This document shows, in pieces, positions 17,278 through 25,839 of a stretch of DNA of 64,000 bases (the stretch's first letter is position 1; the number at the start of each line of letters is the position of its first letter). Source of the DNA: Bacteroidaceae bacterium (GTDB taxonomy: Bacteria; Bacteroidota; Bacteroidia; Bacteroidales; Bacteroidaceae); the NCBI GenBank assembly GCA_017940565.1, contig JAGAYH010000021.1, positions 72,363 through 136,362 on the forward strand. The letters are read 5' to 3'. Position numbers and translations under genes: made by a program. The notes under the pieces are model-generated. The model saw nothing but the letters and a program-made list of their open reading frames with translations, had not been told where the DNA came from and searched no databases.

Positions 17278-17308
17278 GAGCATGGCCCCAGACGGGCCAT
17301 GCTCTTTT
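17278..17308 (+). terminator. rpmH terminator
   Basis: A perfect 11-bp stem GAGCATGGCCC / GGGCCATGCTC with a 5-nt loop and TTTT tail. Confidence 0.85.
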
Positions 17309-17440
17309 GGTATGCAAAGCAGCCTGACACACGGCGGCAGACGGCAGTGGCCAGGGCTGGCATCCTGCAAACGCGTCCCAAGGCAAAAGGCTCGCTTTGG
17401 CTTGCGGGAGGTAGCAGATCCATCCCCGTTTTTACTATCT

Positions 17441-17503
17441 CCGTTTTCGTTGAAACGAAATCGGAGATAGTTTTTTCCATGTGCGTTTCCGTTTTTCACA
17501 GGA
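17441..17503. repeat. Phased 21-bp repeat array D (3 units)
   Basis: Units at 17441 (CCGTTTTCGT), 17462 (CGGAGATAG) and 17483 (GCGTTTCCG). The first two are inverted relative to each other and form a near-perfect palindrome, ACTATCTCCG...CGGAGATAGT, followed by TTTTTT, so the pair looks like a terminator. Confidence 0.75.
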
Positions 17504-17575
17504 CAGACATGCGGAAACATTGGCTTTCTTCCGATTTTTGTGGCCGTTTAATACAGCAGTCTCGCCGAAAGTTTG

Positions 17576-17583
17576 TATTTTTG
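17576..17583 (+). promoter_or_regulatory. PASTA operon promoter -7 box
   Basis: TATTTTTG, 21 nt before the ATG at 17605. The -33 element is unclear. Confidence 0.5.
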
Positions 17584-17604
17584 TATTTCAGAAATTGGAT
17601 AATT

Positions 17605-18297
17605 ATGGCCGGAACAAAAACGACGGTATCGAAGAACAGAAAAAAACAGGGAGGCCGTGAGCGCATGAGCTGGGCTCGTTTCGGGCTGCATCTGGCGGCT
17701 ATGTTGCTGCTGGGCGCATTGTTGCTGATGCTTACCCTTTGGGGCATCCAACTATATACGCACCACGGCCGCGAAGTGACCGTGCCCGATGTGAAAGGTA
17801 TCCCCACGGCCAGCGCCATGTCGAAACTGGCGGATATAGGATTGCGTGGAGAGGTGGACGACTCGGTCTATCTGCCCAGCATACCGGCCGGCGTGGTGTA
17901 TGAGCAGTCCATCAAAGCGGGCAACCCCGTGAAGGAAGGCCGCATCATCTATTTGACCATCAATTCGGGCAGTGCCCCGAAACTGATAATGCCCGATATC
18001 GCCGACAACAGCTCACAGCGCGAGGCCACGGCCAAACTGCGTGCCCTCGGCTTCAAACTGGGGCCGGTGGAGTATATTCATGGTGAGCGCGACTGGGTGT
18101 ATGAAGTGAAAGCACGCGGGCGCAACGTGGCCTACGGAGACCATATCGCCTCAGATGTGCCCATCGTACTGGTGGTGGGCAACGGTACTTACGCGGAAGA
18201 CGACATTGATCTGGTAGAAGTGGCTGCACCCGACAGCGTGGACTGGTATTCGGAAGAAGAAGTGACGCCCGCGCCCAAACAAGAAACGGCTCCATAA
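17605..18297 (+). CDS. PASTA domain membrane protein
   Basis: A 230-aa protein with a basic cytoplasmic N-terminus, one membrane helix (about 25-48) and two extracytoplasmic PASTA domains (about 57-122, VTVPDVKGIPTASA; and 127-192, LIMPDIADNSSQREA). PASTA domains bind peptidoglycan or muropeptides. There is no kinase or transpeptidase domain, so it acts as a stand-alone sensor or scaffold. The acidic Pro-rich tail (YSEEEVTPAPKQ) is unstructured. It heads the operon PASTA-rluD-ddl-acyltransferase-lipoprotein, a common Bacteroidales order. Confidence 0.9.
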   Translation: MAGTKTTVSKNRKKQGGRERMSWARFGLHLAAMLLLGALLLMLTLWGIQLYTHHGREVTVPDVKGIPTASAMSKLADIGLRGEVDDSVYLPSIPAGVVYEQSIKAGNPVKEGRIIYLTINSGSAPKLIMPDIADNSSQREATAKLRALGFKLGPVEYIHGERDWVYEVKARGRNVAYGDHIASDVPIVLVVGNGTYAEDDIDLVEVAAPDSVDWYSEEEVTPAPKQETAP

Positions 18298-18308
18298 GGT
18301 TCTACGTC

Positions 18309-19394
18309 ATGCGCCCCTACGAAGAAGAGTTGAAGCCAAGCCCGTTGCAGACCAACGAGGAACTGGACACGGAGCTGGACGGTGACCAAGGCGACGGCCT
18401 GTATGAGCACTTCCGCATAGTGGCTGACAAGGGGCAGCAATTGCTGCGCATTGACAAATTTCTGATAGACCACCTGCGCGACACGTCGCGCAACCGCATA
18501 CAGAAGGCGGCCCAGGCCGGGTTCGTGCGTGTGAACGACCAACCGGTAAAGAGCAACTACCGCGTGAAACCCGCCGACGTGGTGACCATAGTGCTCGACC
18601 GCCCACGCTACGAAACGACCATCGAAGCTGAAGATATCCCTCTCGACATTGTCTATGAGGACGAGGCTCTGCTGGTGGTCAACAAGCCAGCCGGACTGGT
18701 GGTACATCCTGGAGTGGGCAACTGGACGGGCACCTTGCTCAACGCATTGGCATGGCACATGAAGGAAGACGCGGCGTTCGACCCCATGGACCCGAGTGTG
18801 GGGCTGGTACACCGCATTGACAAAGACACGAGCGGCCTGCTGGTGATAGCCAAAACGCCGGAGGCAAAGACAAAACTGGGAGTGCAGTTCTTCAACAAGA
18901 CCACCCGCCGCAAATACAACGCCCTTGTGTGGGGCGATTTCGACGCCATGGAAGGCCGCATAGAAGGTAACATCGGGCGTGACCCGCGCGACCGCCAGCG
19001 AATGGCCGTGTTTCCGCCCGACTCGGGCATTGGCAAAAGTGCTGTGACACATTGGCGCGTGCTGCGCCGATACGGCTACACCACATTGGTGGAATGTGTC
19101 CTTGAGACCGGCCGTACGCATCAGATTCGCGCACACATGCAGCACTTGGGGCACCCGCTCTTCAACGATGCGCGCTATGGCGGCGACCAACTGCTGCGCG
19201 GCACGACGGAAAGCAGTTACAGACAGTTCATCGCCCAAGCCTTCGAGACGTGCCCCCGACAAGCGCTCCACGCACGTACCTTGGGATTCGTGCATCCCGC
19301 GACTGGCAAAGAAATGGACTTCACCTCAGAATGGCCAAACGATATGGCCGGCCTGATAGAAGCCTGGGAAAAATATACTGAACAACGATTTTAA
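18309..19394 (+). CDS. rluD: RluA-family 23S rRNA pseudouridine synthase
   Basis: Isomerises uridines in 23S rRNA. The 361-aa protein has an N-terminal S4 RNA-binding domain (about 45-105, LLRIDKFLIDHLRDTSRNRI) and the RluA catalytic domain with Asp171 in HRIDKDTSGLLV. GRTHQIRAHMQHLGHPL follows toward the C-terminus. The S4 domain and length favour RluD over the shorter RluA/RluC, but exact target sites cannot be read. It starts 11 nt after the PASTA gene. Confidence 0.9.
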   Translation: MRPYEEELKPSPLQTNEELDTELDGDQGDGLYEHFRIVADKGQQLLRIDKFLIDHLRDTSRNRIQKAAQAGFVRVNDQPVKSNYRVKPADVVTIVLDRPRYETTIEAEDIPLDIVYEDEALLVVNKPAGLVVHPGVGNWTGTLLNALAWHMKEDAAFDPMDPSVGLVHRIDKDTSGLLVIAKTPEAKTKLGVQFFNKTTRRKYNALVWGDFDAMEGRIEGNIGRDPRDRQRMAVFPPDSGIGKSAVTHWRVLRRYGYTTLVECVLETGRTHQIRAHMQHLGHPLFNDARYGGDQLLRGTTESSYRQFIAQAFETCPRQALHARTLGFVHPATGKEMDFTSEWPNDMAGLIEAWEKYTEQRF

Positions 19395-19409
19395 CGACAA
19401 CCAAAAGAC

Positions 19410-20399
19410 ATGAAACGCATCATTGCCATTGTAGCAGGAGGTGATTCCTCTGAACACGAAGTGTCACTGCGCAGCGCGCAGGGCATATACTCTTTCATAG
19501 ACAAGAACAAATACGCGTGCTACATCATAGTCATTACCGGCACACGTTGGGAAGCCATGCTCAGCGACGGCTCGAAGACTCCGGTTGACAAGAACGACTT
19601 TTCGTTTGAGACACCCGACGGACGTGTTCGTCCCGACTTTGCATATATAACCATACACGGTACACCAGGCGAGAACGGCATCCTGCAAGGCTATTTCGAC
19701 CTTATCCGTCTGCCCTACTCAACCAGCGGCGTGCTTGTGGAGGCTTTGACGTTCAACAAATTCAGTTTGAACCAATATCTGAAAGCCTGGGGCGTGCGTG
19801 TCGCCGAGAGCGTGCTGCTTCGAAAAGGACAAGAAGACGCCGTAAGCGACGAAGACATTATTGAGAAGGTAGGTCTGCCCTGTTTTGTCAAACCAAATGC
19901 CGACGGCAGCAGTTTTGGCGTCACAAAAGTTAAAACAAAAGATCAGTTGCGGCCGGCCATAGAAAAAGCCATGGGCGAAGGTAGCGAAACCATGATCGAG
20001 ACGTTCATCAGCGGAACCGAAGTCACCTGTGGTTGCTACAAGACAAAAAACCGCCAACGCATCTTCCCCATCACCGAAGTGGTAACCGAGCAAGAATTCT
20101 TTGATTACGAAGCAAAATACAACGGTGCTTCACAGGAAATAACCCCCGCCCGCATAGCTGAGAGCACTGCCCAGCGAGTCAGCCAGCTCACATCAGCCAT
20201 TTACGACATCTTAGGCTGCGAGGGCATCATACGCGTTGACTACATATTAAGTGGTGAACCAGGCGAGGAAAAGATAAATCTCCTCGAAGTTAATACGACT
20301 CCCGGCATGACCCCCGCCAGTTTCATCCCGCAGCAAGTGAGAGCTGCAGGACTGACCATGGCTGAGGTATTGGAAGACATTATAGAAAACAAATTCTGA
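19410..20399 (+). CDS. ddl: D-alanine--D-alanine ligase
   Basis: An ATP-grasp enzyme that makes D-Ala-D-Ala for the peptidoglycan stem peptide. 329 aa. Motifs: the N-terminal AGGDSSEHEVSLRSAQGI, the central HGTPGENGILQG, CFVKPNADGSSFGVTKV, and the C-terminal EVNTTPGMTPASFIPQ that binds Mg-ATP. Its place between rluD and the acyltransferase, with short gaps (15 nt each side), makes it part of the PASTA operon and links that operon to wall synthesis. Confidence 0.96.
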   Translation: MKRIIAIVAGGDSSEHEVSLRSAQGIYSFIDKNKYACYIIVITGTRWEAMLSDGSKTPVDKNDFSFETPDGRVRPDFAYITIHGTPGENGILQGYFDLIRLPYSTSGVLVEALTFNKFSLNQYLKAWGVRVAESVLLRKGQEDAVSDEDIIEKVGLPCFVKPNADGSSFGVTKVKTKDQLRPAIEKAMGEGSETMIETFISGTEVTCGCYKTKNRQRIFPITEVVTEQEFFDYEAKYNGASQEITPARIAESTAQRVSQLTSAIYDILGCEGIIRVDYILSGEPGEEKINLLEVNTTPGMTPASFIPQQVRAAGLTMAEVLEDIIENKF

Positions 20400-20414
20400 A
20401 AAAACAGAACAACT

Positions 20415-21578
20415 ATGAATATACCAGCTGAATTTGACGACATTCGTCCTTACATCCCTGAAGAATTGCCAGGCGTATTCGACGAGTTAGAACAAGACGA
20501 GCATTTCAAGAGCGTTGTGGCGCAGGTCATGCCAGGCATTCCCTTTGCCGCCATAATGCAGAAAGCACGTGCCTGTCACTCTCTACTTGATTTTCAAAAG
20601 GCATTCTCGTATGACCTGATGCAAATGCTCATGACGCGCTTCACTGACGGCACTGACATGGACATAAACGACTTGGACAAGACAAAAAACTATACGTTCA
20701 TTTCCAACCACCGCGACATTGTTCTCGACTCGGCCTTCTTGAGCAAGCTACTGCTTGACAACGGGTTCACTAATACGGTAGAGATTGCTATCGGCGACAA
20801 CCTGCTCTCGCTGCCGTGGGTAAAAAAGCTGGTCAGGCTCAACAAAGCCTTTAAGGTCAAGCGCTCGGTGCACGGACGAGAAAAGCTATTGGCCAGCATG
20901 CAGCTCGGACGATACATCCATTTTGCGGTGAAGGAAAAGAAAGAGAACATCTGGATAGCCCAGCGCCAGGGACGCGCCAAGACATCTGACGACCGCACCC
21001 AGGAGTCCGTACTGAAAATGATGGCATTTGGCGGTGAAGGCTCTATCAAGGAACGCCTGAAAGAAATCAACATTGTGCCTCTGAGCATTTCCTATGAATT
21101 TGACCCCTGCGACTTCCTGAAAGCGCGCGAATTACAGGAAAAACGCTCCAACCCTGACTTCAAAAAGCGTGAGAACGAAGACAACATCAGTATGCAGACC
21201 GGTATCATGGGCTATAAGGGGCACGTGCACTACCAGGCCTGTGCCTGCATCAACCATTGGCTTGACGAACAGCCTGACGACTTGCCCAAGAACGATCTGA
21301 TTGCTCTCGTGGCAAGACACATCGATCACGAAATTCACAGTCACTACCGTCTGTATGCCAACAACTACATTGCCTACGACCGGCTCAACCAGACAGAGCG
21401 CTTTACGCAACTCTATACGCCTGAAGAAGAAAAACGCTTCAACGATTATTTGCGTGGACAAATAGCAAAAATTGACCTGCCGCAGCCGGACCACGATTTC
21501 CTCACCCGCTCCATTCTGGAAATGTACGCCAACCCGCTGCTGAACTATCTCAAGGCGGCCGAAATAAACGAGCAATGA
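20415..21578 (+). CDS. 1-acyl-sn-glycerol-3-phosphate acyltransferase-like protein
   Basis: A 387-aa protein of the PlsC/glycerol acyltransferase superfamily. The acyltransferase block reads FISNHRDIVLDSAFL near residue 97. The spacing from His to the second Asp is one longer than the classical H-x4-D, a variant I associate with Bacteroidales members of this family. Downstream are IWIAQRQGRAKTSDDRTQ and a C-terminal helical part. It probably acylates a lipid at the membrane; the substrate is unknown. It overlaps the next gene by 4 nt. Confidence 0.78.
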   Translation: MNIPAEFDDIRPYIPEELPGVFDELEQDEHFKSVVAQVMPGIPFAAIMQKARACHSLLDFQKAFSYDLMQMLMTRFTDGTDMDINDLDKTKNYTFISNHRDIVLDSAFLSKLLLDNGFTNTVEIAIGDNLLSLPWVKKLVRLNKAFKVKRSVHGREKLLASMQLGRYIHFAVKEKKENIWIAQRQGRAKTSDDRTQESVLKMMAFGGEGSIKERLKEINIVPLSISYEFDPCDFLKARELQEKRSNPDFKKRENEDNISMQTGIMGYKGHVHYQACACINHWLDEQPDDLPKNDLIALVARHIDHEIHSHYRLYANNYIAYDRLNQTERFTQLYTPEEEKRFNDYLRGQIAKIDLPQPDHDFLTRSILEMYANPLLNYLKAAEINEQ

Positions 21579-22225
21579 GCCTTATTCGAGATTTTGTCCT
21601 GACAGTCGCCATCGTCACCTGCGCTGTCGTGCTTTTGGCCTGCGATGACGACAGCGACACGTCTCCTGCTTACCAATTGGCCCTGGTTGACTTCGAGACA
21701 GACAGCAATGGGAGCGCCAAAACCATGATTACCGACGACAACCGGCACTATACCGTTGTCAATCCTGTAAATGGTCTCAAGGCCGATACCACCTACCGCT
21801 ACGCAACGTTTTACACCGAAGAAAACACCACTGACGTACGTTTGGCAACAGCCAGTCCGGCCCTGTGCGACTCCCCCCTTGCTTTTGACAAAGAAGCCAC
21901 AGTCCACACCTCGCCAGTCAATCTGGTTGCCATCTGGCGCGGAAGCCACTATGTGAACCTCACGCTCCACATTTTGAGAAAAGACAAAGTCCATACATTC
22001 GGCTTCATCGACCGCGGCATTTCCACAGGACAGTCAGGATGCCAGTTCCTCAACATCGACCTCTACCACGACGATGCCGGCGACATCCCCGCTTTCACCA
22101 GCCAGGTCTATGCATCGTGCAATCTCATGCCCTATTACAGCAAACTCACGGCTGGCCACGACAGCATCCGCTTCACCATCAACCAATACGACAAGGGCAG
22201 CACATCATACGCATTGCCCTTCTGA
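21575..22225 (+). CDS. Putative lipoprotein, possibly NigD-like
   Basis: A 216-aa exported protein. The N-terminal hydrophobic stretch ends in a lipobox-like VLLACDDD. The rest is beta-rich, with LVDFETDSNGSAKTMITDDN and a C-terminal half YHDDAGDIPAFTSQVYASC. It resembles NigD-like lipoproteins of Bacteroidales, but I hold that assignment weakly. It overlaps the acyltransferase stop by 4 nt (ATGA) and is the last gene of the PASTA-ddl operon. Confidence 0.65.
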   Translation: MSLIRDFVLTVAIVTCAVVLLACDDDSDTSPAYQLALVDFETDSNGSAKTMITDDNRHYTVVNPVNGLKADTTYRYATFYTEENTTDVRLATASPALCDSPLAFDKEATVHTSPVNLVAIWRGSHYVNLTLHILRKDKVHTFGFIDRGISTGQSGCQFLNIDLYHDDAGDIPAFTSQVYASCNLMPYYSKLTAGHDSIRFTINQYDKGSTSYALPF

Positions 22226-22229
22226 AAAA

Positions 22230-22292
22230 CGCATATAGAAAAACGGATGTCCGACTTAGTGTTTTCTAAGTCGGACATCCTGCTTATAATAT
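22230..22292. repeat. Phased 21-bp repeat array E (3 units)
   Basis: Units at 22230 (CGCATATAGAAAAA), 22251 (CCGACTTAG) and 22272 (CGGACATCC). It fills almost all of the 73-bp convergent gap, and the last two units form the terminator. Confidence 0.75.
22245..22280. terminator. Bidirectional terminator formed by two inverted repeat units
   Basis: A perfect 15-bp stem GGATGTCCGACTTAG / CTAAGTCGGACATCC with loop TGTTTT, between the converging lipoprotein and nucleotidyltransferase genes. Confidence 0.8.
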
Positions 22293-22298
22293 CAAACG

Positions 22299-23381
22299 CT
22301 ATACCTTCAACTTGCCCATCACGCCCAGCCACATCTCTGTGCGAACCTCGCGGGGCATATAAGGATAAATGCGTATCTGCTGTTTCAGAGTCTGTTTCAT
22401 ACGGTGCCACAACGATTTCTTCTTTCCGCGCTTCAACCAATAGCCAAAGTTGGCACCATCCATCACCAAGTCCATCAGTTCATCTTCTTTTTCATCGATA
22501 TCGTCGGTCTTGAAGTTGTAAGGCACCTCTTCCGCCTTCAAACCCAGGTAACGCACGGCAGCGGCAGCTACGGCGTTGGCCATGGGACGCATTTCAAGCA
22601 AGTCAAACCATTGGCACAATTTCTCACTGTCTATTTCGTCATGATAACGGTGCATGGCCATCGTGATGTCGCAAAGCTGGCGTAGGCCAACACCACTGCT
22701 GATAAGATGTTTCGAGAAGTGCACAATATCATAAAGCAACCCAAGAGTGCGCGGAAGCACTTCCACCTCCTCGCCACCAATCTTCACGAAAGTTTCCTTG
22801 TAATCACCGCCCAACTCGCTCGCTACAATCTCTTCCATACGGGCCGCAAGCGTCTTGTTGTAAAACTTCAGCAGGCACAAATGGTTCTCTATCGTGGCAC
22901 CTCTCCAATGGAACGACAGCAGGTGCTCTTTTCCTGGAGCGTAAGAAACAGACTCAGCGTTTTGTGTAGCCCAATCGTAGAGACGGTTTTGCGAGTCGGG
23001 CACATAAATGTCGATGTCGCCGAACACACGTTGCTCGGGATGCTCATACAGCGTGGCGGCTGCCGGGCCTTTCAGCAAGATGGGATGCAGGCCAATCTCC
23101 CTGTACTTCTTGAAAATCTCCAGAGTCCTCTCATTGAGCAACTGGTTCATGTTTTCATAATACACCACCTTGCTGTAGAGTTTCATCAGAATCTGCTGGG
23201 GCGGCCTTAATTCCTGCGGCAACTGGGTCACCGTTTGATACAGCAGACCCGACACCGTCTGTTCCTTAGCCAGACGGCGCTGTTCCTGCCAACTGGCCCG
23301 CGTCAGCATGCCCCGGGGATAGTCACCACCCATCAGGGCAAAACGGATAAAGCCGATAAAATGGCGTTCGTTTATCGTCAT
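22299..23381 (-). CDS. Nucleotidyltransferase family protein (NTP_transf_5-like)
   Basis: A 360-aa protein with the signature LLKGPAAATLYEHPEQRVFG followed by DIDIYV (about residues 100-126), which carries the GDxD metal motif of the pol-beta nucleotidyltransferase superfamily. Members of this group are often found near polysaccharide or peptide-modification genes, but no substrate is known. It starts 8 nt after the carbamoyltransferase stop and is probably its operon partner. The function is not inferred further. Confidence 0.75.
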   Translation of the reverse strand: MTINERHFIGFIRFALMGGDYPRGMLTRASWQEQRRLAKEQTVSGLLYQTVTQLPQELRPPQQILMKLYSKVVYYENMNQLLNERTLEIFKKYREIGLHPILLKGPAAATLYEHPEQRVFGDIDIYVPDSQNRLYDWATQNAESVSYAPGKEHLLSFHWRGATIENHLCLLKFYNKTLAARMEEIVASELGGDYKETFVKIGGEEVEVLPRTLGLLYDIVHFSKHLISSGVGLRQLCDITMAMHRYHDEIDSEKLCQWFDLLEMRPMANAVAAAAVRYLGLKAEEVPYNFKTDDIDEKEDELMDLVMDGANFGYWLKRGKKKSLWHRMKQTLKQQIRIYPYMPREVRTEMWLGVMGKLKV

Positions 23382-23389
23382 AAATTCTT

Positions 23390-24352
23390 TTAAAGTGTTT
23401 CAAGCATTCGTTTCAATACCACCGTGGCCGATATCTCGCGATTGGCAGCTTCGGGAATAACGAGCGACGTCGGTGCTTCTATCACGTCGTCGGTCACTAT
23501 CATATTGCGGCGCACCGGCAGGCAGTGCATGAAGAAAGCATCGTTCGTCACCGCCATATGTTTTTTGTCCACCGTCCAGCTCATGTCACGGCTCAACACC
23601 TGTCCGTAGTTCTCCGGGCACGACACACCGGGGCAGCTCCAGTTCTTGGCATACACAAAATCAGCTCCCTCGAAAGCCTTCATCTGATCATACTCCACCT
23701 TGGCGTCGCCCACAAACTGGGGGTCGAGTTCATAGCCCTCCGGATGGGTTATCACCAGTTCCACATCGGCCGCTCTCATCCACTCGGCAAAGCTATTAGG
23801 TACAGCCTGGGGCAATGCCCGGGGATGGGGTGCCCACGTCAGCACCACTTTCGGCCGGGCAGCCCGGCGATACTGTTCTATCGTAATCAGGTCGGCAAAA
23901 GCCTGCAGCGGATGCACCGTCGCGCTCTCCATGGAGAACACCGGCCGGCCACTGTATTTTATAAACTGGTTCAGTATTTCTTCCGTGTAATCTGCCTCAC
24001 GGCTCTCAAAGCGTGCAAACGTGCGGACGCCAATCAGGTCGCAATACTGCGCCATCACGGGCACGGCTTCCAGCAGGTGCTCGCTCTTGTCTCCGTCCAT
24101 GACGACGCCGCGCTCTGTCTCCAGCTTCCATGCTCCCTGGTTCACGTCGAGCACAATCACGTTCATGCCCAGATTCATCGCAGCCTTCTGCGTGCTCAGA
24201 CGCGTACGCAGGCTATTGTTGAAGAATATCAGCAACAAGGTTTTCCTGCGGCCCAACGTTTGAAACTTATAATGGTCTTGCTTCAGTTCAAAGGCCTCGC
24301 TCAGGGCCGACTTCAGGTCGCCAAGGTCGGATACATAACGGAATACTTTCAT
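23390..24352 (-). CDS. argF': N-succinylornithine (or N-acetylornithine) carbamoyltransferase
   Basis: Transfers carbamoyl phosphate to an acylated ornithine in the Bacteroidales arginine pathway. 320 aa from the ATG at 24352, which gives the family N-terminus MKVFRYVSDLGDLKSAL. The carbamoyl phosphate motif is NNSLRTR (45-51), unlike STRT of ordinary ornithine carbamoyltransferases. The Pro-rich motif is FMHCLPVRRN near the C-terminus. The position that distinguishes succinyl (Pro90) from acetyl (Glu92) specificity reads DGDKSEHL, that is Ser90, so the acyl preference is uncertain. It is followed by a nucleotidyltransferase gene. Confidence 0.92.
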   Translation of the reverse strand: MKVFRYVSDLGDLKSALSEAFELKQDHYKFQTLGRRKTLLLIFFNNSLRTRLSTQKAAMNLGMNVIVLDVNQGAWKLETERGVVMDGDKSEHLLEAVPVMAQYCDLIGVRTFARFESREADYTEEILNQFIKYSGRPVFSMESATVHPLQAFADLITIEQYRRAARPKVVLTWAPHPRALPQAVPNSFAEWMRAADVELVITHPEGYELDPQFVGDAKVEYDQMKAFEGADFVYAKNWSCPGVSCPENYGQVLSRDMSWTVDKKHMAVTNDAFFMHCLPVRRNMIVTDDVIEAPTSLVIPEAANREISATVVLKRMLETL

Positions 24353-24423
24353 AACGCACAATTTTTCTGCCAATAAAATGCTTTTTCCTGTCGTTCTGCG
24401 CTTACTCGCACCCTACGACGGTG

Positions 24424-24431
24424 TAAAGATA
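24424..24431 (-). promoter_or_regulatory. Possible argF' promoter -7 box
   Basis: TATCTTTA on the minus strand, one base off TAnnTTTG, about 70 nt before the ATG. Confidence 0.3.
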
Positions 24432-24516
24432 CAAAAAAATCGGCAATCTGCTCCGCTTCACTCCCATAAACTTCATTCGTGCAACCCTGACGACAGATAA
24501 TGGCGCTGCCGGGGAT

Positions 24517-24554
24517 ACGAAAACGGAGTTAGAAAATTCTAACTCCGTTTTCGT
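24517..24554 (-). terminator. Palindromic terminator downstream of clpX made of inverted repeat units
   Basis: Perfect 18-bp arms ACGAAAACGGAGTTAGAA / TTCTAACTCCGTTTTCGT separated by 2 nt. It lies 59 bp beyond the clpX stop. The sequence is almost the same as the palindrome at 46246. Confidence 0.6.
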
Positions 24555-24586
24555 GCGGACAGACTCCGTTTTTGTTTATCAAGAGT
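24524..24586. repeat. Phased 21-bp repeat array F (3 units)
   Basis: Units at 24524 (CGGAGTTAG), 24545 (CCGTTTTCGTGCGGACAG) and 24566 (CCGTTTTTGT). The first is inverted relative to the other two, in the same register. Confidence 0.8.
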
Positions 24587-24612
24587 GGGAACTGCCGGGA
24601 CGGGAAGGGCAT

Positions 24613-25839
24613 TCAGCAGGGTATGGCCTGCGTCAACTGCTGCTCTACGAGGGCTCGTGTCACGGTGAACGTTTTCCGTCCACTGCCGGGGAGTTCAAAC
24701 ATGGGCTGACGCATGACTGCTTCCATGATGGACCGCAGGCCGCGGGCACCTAATTTATATTCTACGGCCTTATCAACCATATAGTCCAGGGCATCGCGGT
24801 TGAAGCGCAGAGTGATGCCATCCATCTGCATGAGTTTCTGATATTGCCGAACAAGGGAGTTTTTGGGCTCAATCAGGATGCGGTGCAGGGCATCGCGGTC
24901 GAGTGGGTTCAGATAGGTCAGAACCGGCAGACGGCCGATAATCTCAGGTATAAGCCCGAACGACTTGAGGTCCTGCGGCATGACATACTGCATGAGATTG
25001 TCGGAGTCGATATGGGTGACATTCTGAATGGCATTGTACCCCACGGTATGGGTGTTGAGCCGCTGGGCAATCTTCCGCTCTATGCCGTCGAAGGCACCAC
25101 CGCAAATGAAAAGAATGTTGCTGGTGTCAACCTTGATATAGTCCTGGTCGGGATGTTTGCGTCCGCCTTTTGGCGGCACATTGACCTCAGCGCCCTCAAG
25201 GAGTTTGAGCAGTCCTTGCTGCACGCCTTCGCCACTGACATCGCGGGTGATAGAGGGGTTGTCTTGTTTACGGGCTATCTTGTCGATTTCATCAATAAAC
25301 ACGATGCCGCACTGGGCCTTTTGCACATCGTAGTCGGCCACCTGAAGCAGGCGCGAAAGGATGCTCTCAACGTCTTCACCCACATAGCCGGCTTCTGTGA
25401 AAACAGTGGCATCCACAATGGTGAAGGGCACTTTTATGAGTCGGGCAATGGTGCGGGCGAGCAGGGTTTTTCCTGTTCCGGTCTGCCCCACCATGATGAT
25501 GTTCGATTTTTCAATCTCCACGCCATCGTCTTCCGTAGTCTGGCCGAGACGTTTGTAGTGGTTGTAAACGGCCACGGAGAGTGTCTTTTTCGCTTCATCC
25601 TGACCTATTATATATTGGTCGAGATAGCGCTTGATTTCTTCGGGACGCGGCATTTGCGTAAAGTCGGGCAACGCCGACTTGTCAAGCCCTTTCCCTTTTT
25701 GTCCGAGAGCCTCTTTAACGATAAGATGGGCTTGCTCGGCACATTCGTTGCAGATGTAGCCGTGGAGCCCCGTGATGAGCAGGCTCACTTCGCCTTCACC
25801 GCGGCCACAGAAAGAACACGTTTTTTTCTCTTTCATCAC
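24613..25839 (-). CDS. clpX: ATP-dependent Clp protease ATP-binding subunit ClpX
   Basis: AAA+ unfoldase that feeds substrates to ClpP. The 408 aa contain the N-terminal C4 zinc-binding domain (Cys8, Cys11, Cys30, Cys33), Walker A GQTGTGKT (118-125), Walker [10 protein letters not shown] and the pore region. MM at the start allows 25839 or 25836. The ATG directly abuts the clpP stop (25840), so the two are translationally linked. Order tig-clpP-clpX is the usual one. Confidence 0.97.
   Translation of the reverse strand: MMKEKKTCSFCGRGEGEVSLLITGLHGYICNECAEQAHLIVKEALGQKGKGLDKSALPDFTQMPRPEEIKRYLDQYIIGQDEAKKTLSVAVYNHYKRLGQTTEDDGVEIEKSNIIMVGQTGTGKTLLARTIARLIKVPFTIVDATVFTEAGYVGEDVESILSRLLQVADYDVQKAQCGIVFIDEIDKIARKQDNPSITRDVSGEGVQQGLLKLLEGAEVNVPPKGGRKHPDQDYIKVDTSNILFICGGAFDGIERKIAQRLNTHTVGYNAIQNVTHIDSDNLMQYVMPQDLKSFGLIPEIIGRLPVLTYLNPLDRDALHRILIEPKNSLVRQYQKLMQMDGITLRFNRDALDYMVDKAVEYKLGARGLRSIMEAVMRQPMFELPGSGRKTFTVTRALVEQQLTQAIPC

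Larger units (their letters stand above)
17252..17604. other. 353-bp intergenic region between rpmH and the PASTA gene
   Basis: It contains the rpmH terminator, repeat array D and a promoter at 17576. A frame open from 17299 into the PASTA gene has no coding character before 17605. Confidence 0.7.

Noticed and set aside
18189..19295. A 368-codon minus-strand open frame
   Set aside because: Antisense to rluD, with a His- and Arg-rich composition typical of a shadow frame.
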